A DNA stretch of 42,688 nucleotides from NCBI RefSeq assembly GCF_900699765.1, contig NZ_CAADHO010000015.1:1-42688 (forward strand), read 5' to 3'. The DNA is from Desulfoluna butyratoxydans (GTDB lineage Bacteria > Desulfobacterota > Desulfobacteria > Desulfobacterales > Desulfolunaceae). The first letter of the stretch is position 1. Each line of letters opens with the position of its first letter. A program made the position numbers and the translations under genes. Below the pieces are notes generated by a model, which worked only from the letters and a program-made list of their open reading frames with translations, did no database searches and was not told the origin of the DNA. Shown one piece after another: positions 1 to 7,328 of the stretch.

Positions 1-11
1 AAAATTCGGCA

Positions 12-266
12 ATGCAAATTCGTGCAACCCGTGACGACAAACTCAAGGTCGAATACCAGCCAGCAGCCCAACAGCTCACCCGCTGGATCGACTCATCCGA
101 AGACAACCCCGCCGCCCAGGCCCACTACAAAACCCAGCGCGCCGCCTGGCACGCCTGGGCCGATGCCCTGTGCGACCTTCCCGACCAGTCCGGCTGGCCT
201 TGGCCTGGAGGGGACGTCCCCTGGCCCGAACAACCCCCCAAACCCACGAGGTACACAGCCCCATGA
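12..266 (+). CDS. Small phage protein, possibly 5'-truncated by the window edge
   Basis: An 84-residue product read from the first ATG. The frame stays open to base 1, so the true start may lie outside the window. The C-terminal half (a run of Trp, then LCDLPDQSGWPWPGG and VPWPEQPP) resembles the end of phage tail-assembly-chaperone/tail-fibre-assembly proteins, which often close with a LRDLP...W/P-rich motif. That is a weak resemblance, not a domain call. Its stop codon overlaps the next start as ATGA, so the two genes are translationally coupled and it belongs to the same tail operon. Function is otherwise unknown. Confidence 0.5.
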   Translation: MQIRATRDDKLKVEYQPAAQQLTRWIDSSEDNPAAQAHYKTQRAAWHAWADALCDLPDQSGWPWPGGDVPWPEQPPKPTRYTAP

Positions 267-742
267 TGCAACTGGATGATTTTAAAGTGCCCGGCAAGAA
301 CCTGGTGGTGAAAGGCAACCTGGAGTTCCGAACGGAGGACATCGCCGGGGAGACTTCGGGGACAGATGCCGTGGAGAAGGGGACCAAGCCCAAGATCCTG
401 CGGGTGTCGCTTCAGATCCCCTTTACCAGGGCCAAGGACCTGGGGGGCCTGATCCAGACCGCCGAGACCTTAAACAAAGAAGGGGCCCGGAAGATCTGGA
501 CCATCACCCACCCCACGGCCAATGCCGTGGGGATTCGCCAGGTGCAGTTTGCCGAGCATGTGAACTGGGAGGAGGCAGGGGGGCTTCAGATGTGGAAGGT
601 CTCCTTTACCCTGCGGGAGTGCAAGAGCAACCCGGAGCGGGTGGAGGTGCGCAAGCCGGTGAAGCTTCAGTCTTCGTGGAGGAATGGCCGTGGGGCGGAT
701 TCTTTTGATGATGTTCTGGAAAACGCGGAGGCCTTGACGTGA
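263..742 (+). CDS. Phage baseplate-complex-like protein
   Basis: A 159-residue protein. The start at 263 is chosen because it overlaps the upstream stop by 4 bp and has a GAGG about 11 nt upstream. A second ATG follows at once, at 266. The sequence has an N-terminal DDFKVPGKNLVVKGNLEF strand, a middle IPFTRAKDLGGLIQTAE segment, and a C-terminal WKVSFTLRECKSNPERVE. This layout (two-part beta protein with a conserved SFTLRE near the end) matches what is annotated as baseplate complex protein in prophages with contractile tails. It sits directly before a gpD-like hub protein and a spike protein, which supports a baseplate role. It ends 4 bp inside the next gene. The family assignment is by pattern memory; the phage context is certain. 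Confidence 0.6.
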   Translation: MMQLDDFKVPGKNLVVKGNLEFRTEDIAGETSGTDAVEKGTKPKILRVSLQIPFTRAKDLGGLIQTAETLNKEGARKIWTITHPTANAVGIRQVQFAEHVNWEEAGGLQMWKVSFTLRECKSNPERVEVRKPVKLQSSWRNGRGADSFDDVLENAEALT

Positions 743-1434
743 AGCTGGAGAAGATAGTGATGGTGGCCGGGGAACCGGTGCCCCTGGTTCGGGAGCATGT
801 GAGCCTGGATATCTCCACGCCGGGCCGGGCGGATTTTACGGTGATCAGCGACAAGCCCCTTTCAGGTGTTGTGGAGATGGCCATGGGCGATGCCCGGAAG
901 GACCCGGTGGCGTTTTTCACCGGGTTTGTGGTTCGGAGCCACACGGTGGACGCCAGGCAGCAACGCCTTTTTTGCCGGGAGCTTTCGGCGGTGCTGTGGG
1001 GTTCCTTGCCCGTGTCGATCCGGAATGCTTCTCTTCGGGACGTGCTGGGCGTCTACGCCCGGAAAACCGGGCTCTCTTTTGTGGTTCCGGAAGCGGGCTA
1101 TGCAGACACACCGTGCCCGGCCTTCCAGACCATCGCCAACGGCATCCACGGCCTTGATTCCATGGGCGCCGTGTTTGCCATTTCCAACTACATATGGCAG
1201 CAGCAGGGCGATGGCCAGGTCTTCGTGGGTGCATGGGAGGACAGCCGGTGGGCGGGCAAGCCCTTCACCGTGCCGGAGACCTTCTTCCAGGACGTCCAGC
1301 TTGACGGCACCAAGACACTTCAAGCTATTCCCGGGCTGCGACCCGGTGTGCAGATGAACGGGCAGTACATCACAAGCCTGCAACTCAAAGAACACTTTAT
1401 GGTGGTGACATGCGCGAAGCGATTAGACGCATAG
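739..1434 (+). CDS. Phage late-control gpD-like baseplate hub protein
   Basis: A 231-residue protein with a GTG start overlapping the previous gene by 4 bp. Residues 1-65 are beta-rich (VSLDISTPGRADFTVIS, then FFTGFVVRSHTVD), as in the first domain of gpD/VgrG hubs. A helical segment (SLRDVLGVYARKTGLSFVVPE) follows, and the final third (PGLRPGVQMNGQYITSLQLKEHFMVV) matches the typical GLRPGMRV...ITSV end of this fold. The hub would hold the spike encoded by the next gene. It is shorter than P2 gpD (near 390 residues), so it is a compact relative or a divergent family. It overlaps the next gene by 25 bp in another frame, typical of compact phage operons. Confidence 0.6.
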   Translation: MKLEKIVMVAGEPVPLVREHVSLDISTPGRADFTVISDKPLSGVVEMAMGDARKDPVAFFTGFVVRSHTVDARQQRLFCRELSAVLWGSLPVSIRNASLRDVLGVYARKTGLSFVVPEAGYADTPCPAFQTIANGIHGLDSMGAVFAISNYIWQQQGDGQVFVGAWEDSRWAGKPFTVPETFFQDVQLDGTKTLQAIPGLRPGVQMNGQYITSLQLKEHFMVVTCAKRLDA

Positions 1435-2285
1435 TGCTCCGGATGTTCCCGGAGCTCTCCGGAGGCTATCACCTGGACCGGTACGCCCGGGTTGTGAAGA
1501 TCTCCGACCCGCCCGTGGCCGGGGCGACCTGTGACCGGTTCCGGCCCTACTGGGCGGCGGACATTGAGATCCTGACCCCCGAGGGCGAGCCCGCCCCGGA
1601 CTTCCCCCGGTTCGAAGCCGTGCCCCTGCCCGTACCGGCCGCAGGGCCCGACGCCGGGCTTTTTCTTTGGCCCCGGCCCGGCACCATCGTCACCGTGCGG
1701 TGGGTCGAGGGTCGCCCCGATCACCCGGTGATCCAGCACGTCTATCCCATGGGGCTCTCCATGCCGGGCGTGCCGGATGGCTCCGGATTCTGGCAACAGC
1801 GCCCGGGTGTTCACCAGCTCCACGATGCCGCAGGCAACTGGGAGCGGAAAACAGACCAGGACATCCTCGACGCCGCCCGGAACATCGAGGAGGTGGCCAC
1901 GGCCCTGCGCAGGCTTCAGGCCCAGACCGTGGACGATACCGCAAGCGGGGCCCGCTCCGAGTCGTCCGGAGAAAAGACGGTCACTGTCTCCGGCACCCAT
2001 GCCGAGACCGTGGGGGGATCCTCCACCGAAACCGTCACCGGCCCCAAGGCAATCAACGCCGCCGCCGTGACCCTGGCCGCCCCGGCCATCACCATCGGTG
2101 CCCCGGGTGGCGTCTCTCTCCTTCCCACCCTGACCAGCGCCCTGGGCGCCATCAAAGATGCCCTATCCGCCCTGGCCAGCCACACCCACCCCGGGGTGGG
2201 CCAGTCTTCTGCAGCCGGCACGGTGGCAGCCAAGGCCACCACCGTGGCCATTGCAAAATCCGACATCGACTCCATCCAGGGCTAA
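1410..2285 (+). CDS. Phage baseplate assembly / tail spike protein (gpV-like)
   Basis: A 291-residue protein. Residues about 20-130 form an OB-fold-like part that includes PRPGTIVTVRWVEGRPDHPVIQHVYP, the signature stretch of gpV/Gp5/VgrG spikes. Residues about 145-215 are low complexity and Thr/Ser/Glu rich, with short repeats (EKTVTVSGTHAETVGGSSTETV) expected of the triple beta-helix needle. The last 70 residues are Ala-rich and contain HTHPG, like the tip domain of phage spikes. It would puncture the target envelope at tail contraction. It is the last gene of the tail operon in this window; a hairpin and a strong terminator follow. No tail sheath, tube or fibre gene follows, so either this is the operon end or the rest of the prophage has been lost on this side. 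Confidence 0.7.
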   Translation: MREAIRRIVLRMFPELSGGYHLDRYARVVKISDPPVAGATCDRFRPYWAADIEILTPEGEPAPDFPRFEAVPLPVPAAGPDAGLFLWPRPGTIVTVRWVEGRPDHPVIQHVYPMGLSMPGVPDGSGFWQQRPGVHQLHDAAGNWERKTDQDILDAARNIEEVATALRRLQAQTVDDTASGARSESSGEKTVTVSGTHAETVGGSSTETVTGPKAINAAAVTLAAPAITIGAPGGVSLLPTLTSALGAIKDALSALASHTHPGVGQSSAAGTVAAKATTVAIAKSDIDSIQG

Positions 2286-2292
2286 AACGCAA

Positions 2293-2317
2293 ACCGGCGG
2301 CTGATCCAGCCGCCGGT
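2293..2317 (+). other. Perfect 10-bp stem-loop after the spike gene
   Basis: ACCGGCGGCT and AGCCGCCGGT pair perfectly around a 5-nt loop, 8 nt after the spike stop codon. No T-run follows, so this is more likely a 3'-end stabiliser than a terminator; the terminator lies 60 nt further on. Confidence 0.5.
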
Positions 2318-2379
2318 ACCTCTCCTTCCTCCACACCCCGAATCCGTGATCCCCCAATAACAACGGGCTTCTCAGCCCA

Positions 2380-2411
2380 CGGCACAGGCAAAATTCCTGT
2401 GCCGTTTTTTT
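2380..2411 (+). terminator. Rho-independent terminator of the phage tail operon
   Basis: CGGCACAGG and CCTGTGCCG form a 9-bp perfect stem around a 7-nt loop and are followed by seven T. It ends the tail operon. Nothing coding is evident from 2412 to the CRISPR leader at 2608. Confidence 0.85.
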
Positions 2412-2607
2412 AGCGCCGACAGGAAACCGCCCAAAGCCCCGCCATCCGTGAAAAATCCCAGACCCGGGAAAAATTTCACTCCTCCACACCTCACCTTCGA
2501 TAGGTTTGGAGCGTTTTTTTGCAACTAAAGGGGTGGGTGCAACAGGGGGATGGAAGCCCGTTGTTACTGGGGCTTCGTCGGTTTTAAAGGAATGCCACGT
2601 TTGCAGC

Positions 2608-2987
2608 GCTTCGCAGAACTTCGCATTGAAAAGGGATAGCCTGTGGCATGTGGCCGTAATCATTTTGAACTTGATTTACTGCATAATATATGGTGGATTC
2701 ACCATTGAAAGCCTTCTTCGCAGTCATGAGTCATATGGTTACCACGATGGCCCGAGGCCATGTTTTTTGTGAAGAGGCCCTGATACCAGGAGTTGCCCTT
2801 GATTTTTTTTGGACGACTGAAAAGACGCTAGTTTATCCGGTTTTGGTATGGTTCTGATTTTTAAGGTGAATCATATGAAATTCGGTCCCAGAAAATTTTC
2901 AAGAATAGTCAAAAGTGAGTCAACCTTCGGAGGTTATCCTTTTTGGCTTCTGGGGGCCTTGACAGCCAAGGCTTTGAGAGTGGTACT
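2608..2987 (+). promoter_or_regulatory. CRISPR leader, copy A
   Basis: A 380-nt AT-rich stretch just before the first repeat of the first array. It is duplicated at 3398-3777 with constant offset (790 nt), no indels seen and only a scatter of substitutions. Conservation right up to the first repeat and placement on the side with undamaged repeats mark it as the leader (promoter plus adaptation signals). Short open frames in it are not conserved as proteins and look like chance. Confidence 0.75.
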
Positions 2988-3325
2988 GTCTGAAACACTG
3001 ACCCGATTACGAGGGGATTAAGACAACAGTTGTTATGAGGCTTTCCGAACTACAGGCTAACCGTCTGAAACACTGACCCGATTACGAGGGGATTAAGACT
3101 TTTCTCTACGTTATTAGCTGTTGCCGCCATCAGAAATGTGTCTGAAACACTGACCCGATTACGAGGGGATTAAGACGTCAAAAAGGGTGCGGCGTTCGGC
3201 CGCGGGGCATGGGTCTGAAACACTGACCCGATTACGAGGGGATTAAGACAACGTCGCATACACGACGTAAAGGGCACCCCAAGAGTTGGTCTGAAACACT
3301 GACCCGCCTACGAGGGGATCAACAA
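2988..3325 (+). CRISPR. CRISPR array 1: five 37-nt repeats, four spacers
   Basis: Repeats start at 2988, 3063, 3140, 3213 and 3289. Each is 37 nt, begins GTCTGAAACACTGACCC and ends ACGAGGGGATTAAGAC. Spacers are 38, 40, 36 and 39 nt. The fifth repeat is degenerate (CCTACG in place of ATTACG, and a changed 3' end ATCAACAA), which puts the trailer on the right and the leader on the left, so transcription is on the + strand. A terminator follows immediately. No cas gene lies in the window, so the type cannot be read from context. All spacers differ from those of array 2 and I see no match to other sequence in the window. Confidence 0.97.
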
Positions 3326-3326
3326 G

Positions 3327-3358
3327 AAAAAGCCCGTTCTGATGAGCGGGCTTTTTAT
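3327..3358 (+). terminator. Terminator closing CRISPR array 1
   Basis: AAAAAGCCCG and CGGGCTTTTT pair around a 10-nt loop, directly after the degenerate last repeat. The same hairpin, with a longer stem, closes array 2, so it belongs to the duplicated CRISPR unit. Confidence 0.85.
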
Positions 3359-3397
3359 TTTCCGTGGATTGGCCGGTCCTGTGGGTTCATTTTTAAT

Positions 3398-3777
3398 GCT
3401 TCGCAGTACTTGGCATTGGAGAGGGATAGCCTGTGGCATGTGGCCGTAATCATTTTGAACTTGATTTACTGCATAATATATGGTGGATTCACCATTGAAA
3501 GCCTTCTTCGCAGTCATGAGTCATATGGTTACCACGATGGCCCGAGGCCATGTTTTTTGTGAAGAGGCCCTGATACCAGGCGTTGCCCTAGATTTTTTTT
3601 GGACGACTGAAAAGACGCTAGTTTATCCGGTTTTGGTATGGTTCTGATTTTTATGGTGAATCATATGAAATTCGGTTCCAGAAAATTTTCAAGAATAGTT
3701 AAAAGTGAGTCAACCTTCGGAGGTTATCCTTTTTGGCTTTTGGGGGCCTTGACAGCCAAGGATTTGAGAGGGGTACT
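3398..3777 (+). promoter_or_regulatory. CRISPR leader, copy B
   Basis: A near-identical copy of 2608-2987, again ending exactly at the first repeat of an array. Differences are isolated substitutions (for example AAGGTGAATC in copy A reads ATGGTGAATC here). The leaders are similar over 380 nt while the spacers share nothing. This indicates a duplicated leader-plus-repeat unit followed by independent spacer acquisition. Confidence 0.75.
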
Positions 3778-4480
3778 GTCTGAAACACTGACCCGATTAC
3801 GAGGGGATTAAGACCAGCAGCCGGCGGGGACGGGGTTGCGGTTTGTGTAGTCTGAAACACTGACCCGATTACGAGGGGATTAAGACCTTGGGGCATAGCC
3901 CCTGAAAAAATTTTTGAAGAAAGTCTGAAACACTGACCCGATTACGAGGGGATTAAGACATGCATGAATCCCAAACGTGAATTCCAAGAACAATGGGGGT
4001 CTGAAACACTGACCCGATTACGAGGGGATTAAGACTTTGATAATTTCTGACAAAGATTTTTCTTCAACGTGTCTGAAACACTGACCCGATTACGAGGGGA
4101 TTAAGACTCCGTCCAAGAAAAAGATTCGGGGAGGATTAGCCAAAGCGTCTGAAACACTGACCCGATTACGAGGGGATTAAGACGCGTGAGCGCTGGCGGC
4201 ATCGGTGAGGTCTTTTTTCAGTCTGAAACACTGACCCGATTACGAGGGGATTAAGACGGGCTCCAAAACCGGGTTCCTTACCGGGAGATCCTGCGTCTGA
4301 AACACTGACCCGATTACGAGGGGATTAAGACGTTTTGTCTTCGCAGAGCACGGGCATTGCAGTTCTTGTCTGAAACACTGACCCGATTAGGAGGGGATTA
4401 AGACTGTTGCAATATTTTCGGAGCTGCATTGAAATTCTTGAGCGTCTGAAACACTGACCCGATTACGAGGGGATCAAAAA
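3778..4480 (+). CRISPR. CRISPR array 2: ten 37-nt repeats, nine spacers
   Basis: Repeats start at 3778, 3850, 3923, 3999, 4071, 4147, 4221, 4295, 4368 and 4444, with the same consensus as array 1. Spacers are 35-39 nt. The ninth repeat has one substitution (ATTAGG for ATTACG). The tenth has a changed 3' end (ATCAAAAA), again placing the trailer at the right. Spacer 2 contains a small self-complementary stretch (GGGGCATAGCCCC). No cas genes adjoin. Confidence 0.97.
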
Positions 4481-4481
4481 G

Positions 4482-4512
4482 AAAAAGCCCGTTCTGATGA
4501 ACGGGCTTTTTC
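4482..4512 (+). terminator. Terminator closing CRISPR array 2
   Basis: AAAAAGCCCGTT and AACGGGCTTTTT form a 12-bp perfect stem with a 6-nt loop and T-run. It is the counterpart of the hairpin at 3327. Confidence 0.88.
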
Positions 4513-4837
4513 TCTGCCGTGAATCCTTGGGCCTGCAGGCCACTCAACTTTTTCCTTGACCTTCCACTCAACTTTTTGGCACGCTTTAATCACCAACAAG
4601 GGGTGCCTCCCCTTCACAATTCTGTCTCAAAGCAGGATGGTGAGAATGAGCGCCAGATTTCTCTACGCCTGTGGTGTATCCACGCCTCAGGTGTCAGAAG
4701 GAGCGGCACACTGTCCGGTATCCGTGAGGACCGGGAGCCCTTGTTGGTAGGGTTTTTGAGCAGTGTGTCGCTTCTTTTGTTTTGCGGAGGAGGCGCAGCT
4801 TTTACCTTTCATCAAAAAAATACCAACGAGGCCCACC
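4513..4837. other. Intergenic stretch without a supported gene
   Basis: Only a short direct repeat (CACTCAACTTTTT at 4541 and 4565) stands out. Open frames here have no start signal and no protein-like composition. Confidence 0.5.
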
Positions 4838-5104
4838 ATGACCACCAACCGCATGACCCATTTTGCCAATCTGTCGAATTGTGTTTCTGAAATCGTTCTG
4901 ACCCAGGCTGCCCTGGAGGCCCTGGCCGACCGGCTTGCCCATGAGTTGCCGGGTGAGTCGCAGATTCTGAACGTCCTTGCCCGTAACCTTGAAATCATCG
5001 CCATACCCCTTGAGAGGCACACCGATGCTCTGGTGAGGCAGGAAGAGGTGCGCACCCAGGCCCAGAACAGAAGAGGGGGATCTCTTAAGCCAAAGCTCTG
5101 TTAG
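4838..5104 (+). CDS. Small helical protein of unknown function
   Basis: An 88-residue product. I chose the ATG at 4838 because a GAGG lies 7-10 nt upstream; the frame is open further upstream but without a good start signal. The protein looks all-helical (VLTQAALEALADRLAHELPG, then LNVLARNLEIIAIPLERH) with a basic tail. It is convergent with the S24 peptidase gene: the two stop codons overlap in a shared TTAG. I do not recognise the family. Position next to phage-type genes suggests a mobile-element accessory gene. Confidence 0.45.
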   Translation: MTTNRMTHFANLSNCVSEIVLTQAALEALADRLAHELPGESQILNVLARNLEIIAIPLERHTDALVRQEEVRTQAQNRRGGSLKPKLC

Positions 5105-5442
5105 ACCGAGTGCACCACATACGTCACCACACCCCACACAGCAAACTCCATGTGGCCTGTGATCTCGATGGGTGGGTAGCCTTCGTTTTCTGCTACCAGG
5201 AAGGCGCGGCCGTCTTTTAGCCTGAGGCGCTTGACGGTGAGCTCGCCGTTGACGATGGCGATGATCACCTTTCTGTCTGTTGCTTCCAGGGAGCGGTCCA
5301 CGATGAGGATGTCTTCCGGGTAGATCCCGGCGCCGGTCATGGAGGTGCCAGCGGCACGCATGAAGAATGTGGAGGCGGGGCGTTTGATCAGCTCCAGGTT
5401 GAGGTCCATGGAGCAATCCGGATCGAAGGTGACGGTGGCCAT
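5101..5442 (-). CDS. S24-family peptidase, UmuD'-like
   Basis: A 113-residue protein matching the C-terminal catalytic domain of UmuD/LexA. Ser34 in AAGTSMTGAGI and Lys71 in GELTVKRL would be the Ser-Lys dyad, 37 residues apart as in E. coli UmuD (Ser60/Lys97). The strand order ILIVDR, VIIAIVNGELTV, ITGHMEFAVWGVVTYVV fits the fold. The start at 5442 has an AAGGA upstream. Reading on to 5517 adds 25 residues that lack the Cys-Gly or Ala-Gly self-cleavage site and look non-coding. There is no HTH domain, so it is not a repressor of LexA type, and no umuC follows. It may be an already-short UmuD'-like factor or an orphan phage protein. Confidence 0.75.
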   Translation of the reverse strand: MATVTFDPDCSMDLNLELIKRPASTFFMRAAGTSMTGAGIYPEDILIVDRSLEATDRKVIIAIVNGELTVKRLRLKDGRAFLVAENEGYPPIEITGHMEFAVWGVVTYVVHSV

Positions 5443-5528
5443 GGGAACAGGTATCCTTGAAGGTCGTTGTCGGGAAAAAATGAGGGGAAATGTTTGTCTT
5501 CCAGGGTGTCCTTGCAAGGTGTTTTACC

Positions 5529-5743
5529 CTGCACAAATCTGCACACGTTTTGCACAAACGCAAGTAGTGGCACGTGATTTGCTTAGGCTTTTGCCGGGCC
5601 CATTTTTCGTGATGGGCAAAACGCCCAAGAGCCTTGAAAACAAAGAAGCCGTGAAGATTTGGTACCTCTTCACGGCTTCGTATTTTGTAACTCTTTGAAT
5701 TATCAAGTCTGCACAAGTTTTGCACACGTTTTTTGTGCAAATC
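5529..5743 (-). promoter_or_regulatory. Two clusters of GTGCA-type repeats upstream of the S24 gene
   Basis: The clusters at 5529-5560 and 5709-5743 each hold three TGCACA/TTGTGCA units spaced 8-13 nt apart, sharing the string TTTTGCACA. On the minus strand these read as repeated TTGTGCA. They may be operators for a regulator of the S24 gene, or arm-type sites of an integrase, since they lie between the gene and the 3' end of tRNA-Gly. Which of these applies is not decided by the sequence. Confidence 0.4.
5645..5679 (-). terminator. Terminator downstream of tRNA-Gly
   Basis: GAAGCCGTGAAGA and TCTTCACGGCTTC form a perfect 13-bp stem around a 9-nt loop. On the minus strand it is followed by TTTGTTTTC, so it would terminate transcripts coming from the tRNA gene. 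It lies between the two GTGCA-repeat clusters. Confidence 0.6.
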
Positions 5744-5776
5744 AAACTTGTAACCCATTGAATTTATTACCTTTCA

Positions 5777-5851
<75 letters not shown>

Positions 5852-5996
5852 TCATGTGGGACGTATACTAATGGCATTTTCCGATGGCGTCAATCCCTTT
5901 GACGCGTTTTTTGAACCGAAAAAACAGGGCGGATGGAAGTGGTTTAAATCGTGGTTGATACGGGGCTGTCCATGGGCCCTTGTTTGAGAACGGTCG

Positions 5997-6956
5997 TTAA
6001 TTGACAAGCCAGATGGCCCTGTCCTGGCCCATCTGGACCAGTTTGTCCCCCACTCGGCCCAGGAGAAAGTCTTCCACAATGGAGTGGCCCCGGCGCCCCA
6101 CCATGACGGTGTCGTAGCCGCTTTTCTTGGCTTCGTCCATGAGCCCCTCGGAGCGGCTCAGGTAGGAGCGCAGGATGATGGAGTCCACGCCTGCCCGGTC
6201 GAACCCGGCGTCCCTGAGGATGGTTTCGGCCTTCTGGAGGTGGGGGCGCATGCGGGACTGGTGGTGGATCTGGTGTTCCTGCTCCATGAGGTTGTATGCG
6301 TCCAGTGAGGCCTGGAAGGGGTCAAAAGAGCCGCTCATGAGGTTGAGGGAGCGCGACACATAACAGATTTTCACTTTTTCAATGTTTCGGGTGACGCTTT
6401 TTTTCAATTGCCGGACGCAGTTTTTGGAGCCTTCGGAGGCGTCGAAGCCGATGAGCACGCCAGTGCTGTCGGGGTTGCCTCCAACGATGACCAGGGGCAC
6501 GTGGTTCACCGAGGCGATGAGCTTGCGGGCGCAGTTGCCGAGGATGGCCCCGGTGTGGATATTGTGGCCGATGCGACCGGCCACTACCAAGTCGTAGCCC
6601 TTTTTAGACTCCCGGATGATGTCCCGGGCAATGCCCACCCGCCTGGGGCGGATTTTTACCTCCACGGATTCATCTGAAAACCCTTCTTTGATCAGGTCGG
6701 TGCGGATTTTTTCGATGACCTTGCGGTTGTAGCGGATGTGGTTTTCTTCCCACCAACCGCCCAGTTTGTCGGGGCTTGGGCCTTCCATGCCGTCGGACTG
6801 GTTGTCCCAGAATGTTTCCGGCACGACATTTTCCACCAAAAACAGGGTGAACGTCGTCTTTTCAGGGATCAGGATGCGTGCCGCGTAGAGTGCGGCATGG
6901 GTGGATTGAATGGATCCGTCTACAGGGATGAGGACACGTTGATGGAGATCGTTCAC
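5997..6956 (-). CDS. Tandem-domain universal stress protein (UspA family)
   Basis: A 319-residue protein with two Usp folds. Domain 1 (about 1-160) begins QRVLIPVDGSIQSTHAALYAAR and holds GRIGHNIHTGAILGNCARKL. Domain 2 (about 165-319) begins STGVLIGFDASEGSKNCVR and holds GRRGHSIVEDFLLGRVGDKL. Both later motifs are of the G-2X-G-9X-G type associated with ATP binding, here with N or R where a Ser/Thr is common. It is cytoplasmic with no signal peptide. It is a single gene with about 370 nt free upstream; partners and ligand are unknown. Such proteins respond to energy or redox stress in anaerobes. Confidence 0.88.
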   Translation of the reverse strand: MNDLHQRVLIPVDGSIQSTHAALYAARILIPEKTTFTLFLVENVVPETFWDNQSDGMEGPSPDKLGGWWEENHIRYNRKVIEKIRTDLIKEGFSDESVEVKIRPRRVGIARDIIRESKKGYDLVVAGRIGHNIHTGAILGNCARKLIASVNHVPLVIVGGNPDSTGVLIGFDASEGSKNCVRQLKKSVTRNIEKVKICYVSRSLNLMSGSFDPFQASLDAYNLMEQEHQIHHQSRMRPHLQKAETILRDAGFDRAGVDSIILRSYLSRSEGLMDEAKKSGYDTVMVGRRGHSIVEDFLLGRVGDKLVQMGQDRAIWLVN

Positions 6957-7328
6957 CTGGGCCTCCTTGGGTGTGGGATGGATGACCGGATCGGTCTCAT
7001 GCAGTGCGTCTGGGGCGGCGTCTTCCGGTCTGGTTTTGAGTCGTGTTGCGTTGTCTGATCAATGTTAGAGCAAGGGGTGTGCCAAGGGTGTGTTGAGGGG
7101 AATTGTTCTGTATTTCAGCGTGTTGGTTTGTGGGGTCCGTTGGGGCGCTGAGGGGCTGTGGTGATGGTCTTTACACGTTGGAAAAAGGGCTGGCAGGGGA
7201 TTGCCTGAATGGATGCCTTAAACAATTTCTGGGGGCGGGGTTTTTGTATTTTTATAGCCCTGCCTCCCCAGTATGGGAGGCAGGGTGGTCTTTTCTATAA
7301 GCAGTGCGTCAACCGATCAGGCTGGCGA
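6957..7328. other. Intergenic region with a strong hairpin
   Basis: No supported gene is visible. At 7258-7285, CCCTGCCTCCC and GGGAGGCAGGG pair perfectly over 11 bp around 6 nt. On the + strand a short TTTT follows 5 nt later; on the minus strand, where the adjacent gene ends, no T-run follows. It is probably an mRNA 3'-end structure of the gene at 7329-8792. Confidence 0.5.

Noticed and set aside
2506..2772. Open frame of 88 codons entering CRISPR leader A
   Set aside because: It runs through the leader, has no ribosome site, and the duplicated copy does not preserve a protein start.
4519..4890. Open frame of 123 codons after CRISPR array 2
   Set aside because: Composition is not protein-like, no ribosome site, and it overlaps the better-supported gene at 4838 in another frame.
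4802..5758. Long minus-strand frame of 318 codons over the S24 region
   Set aside because: It is the shadow of the S24 gene in another frame; only the 5101-5442 frame has recognisable motifs.
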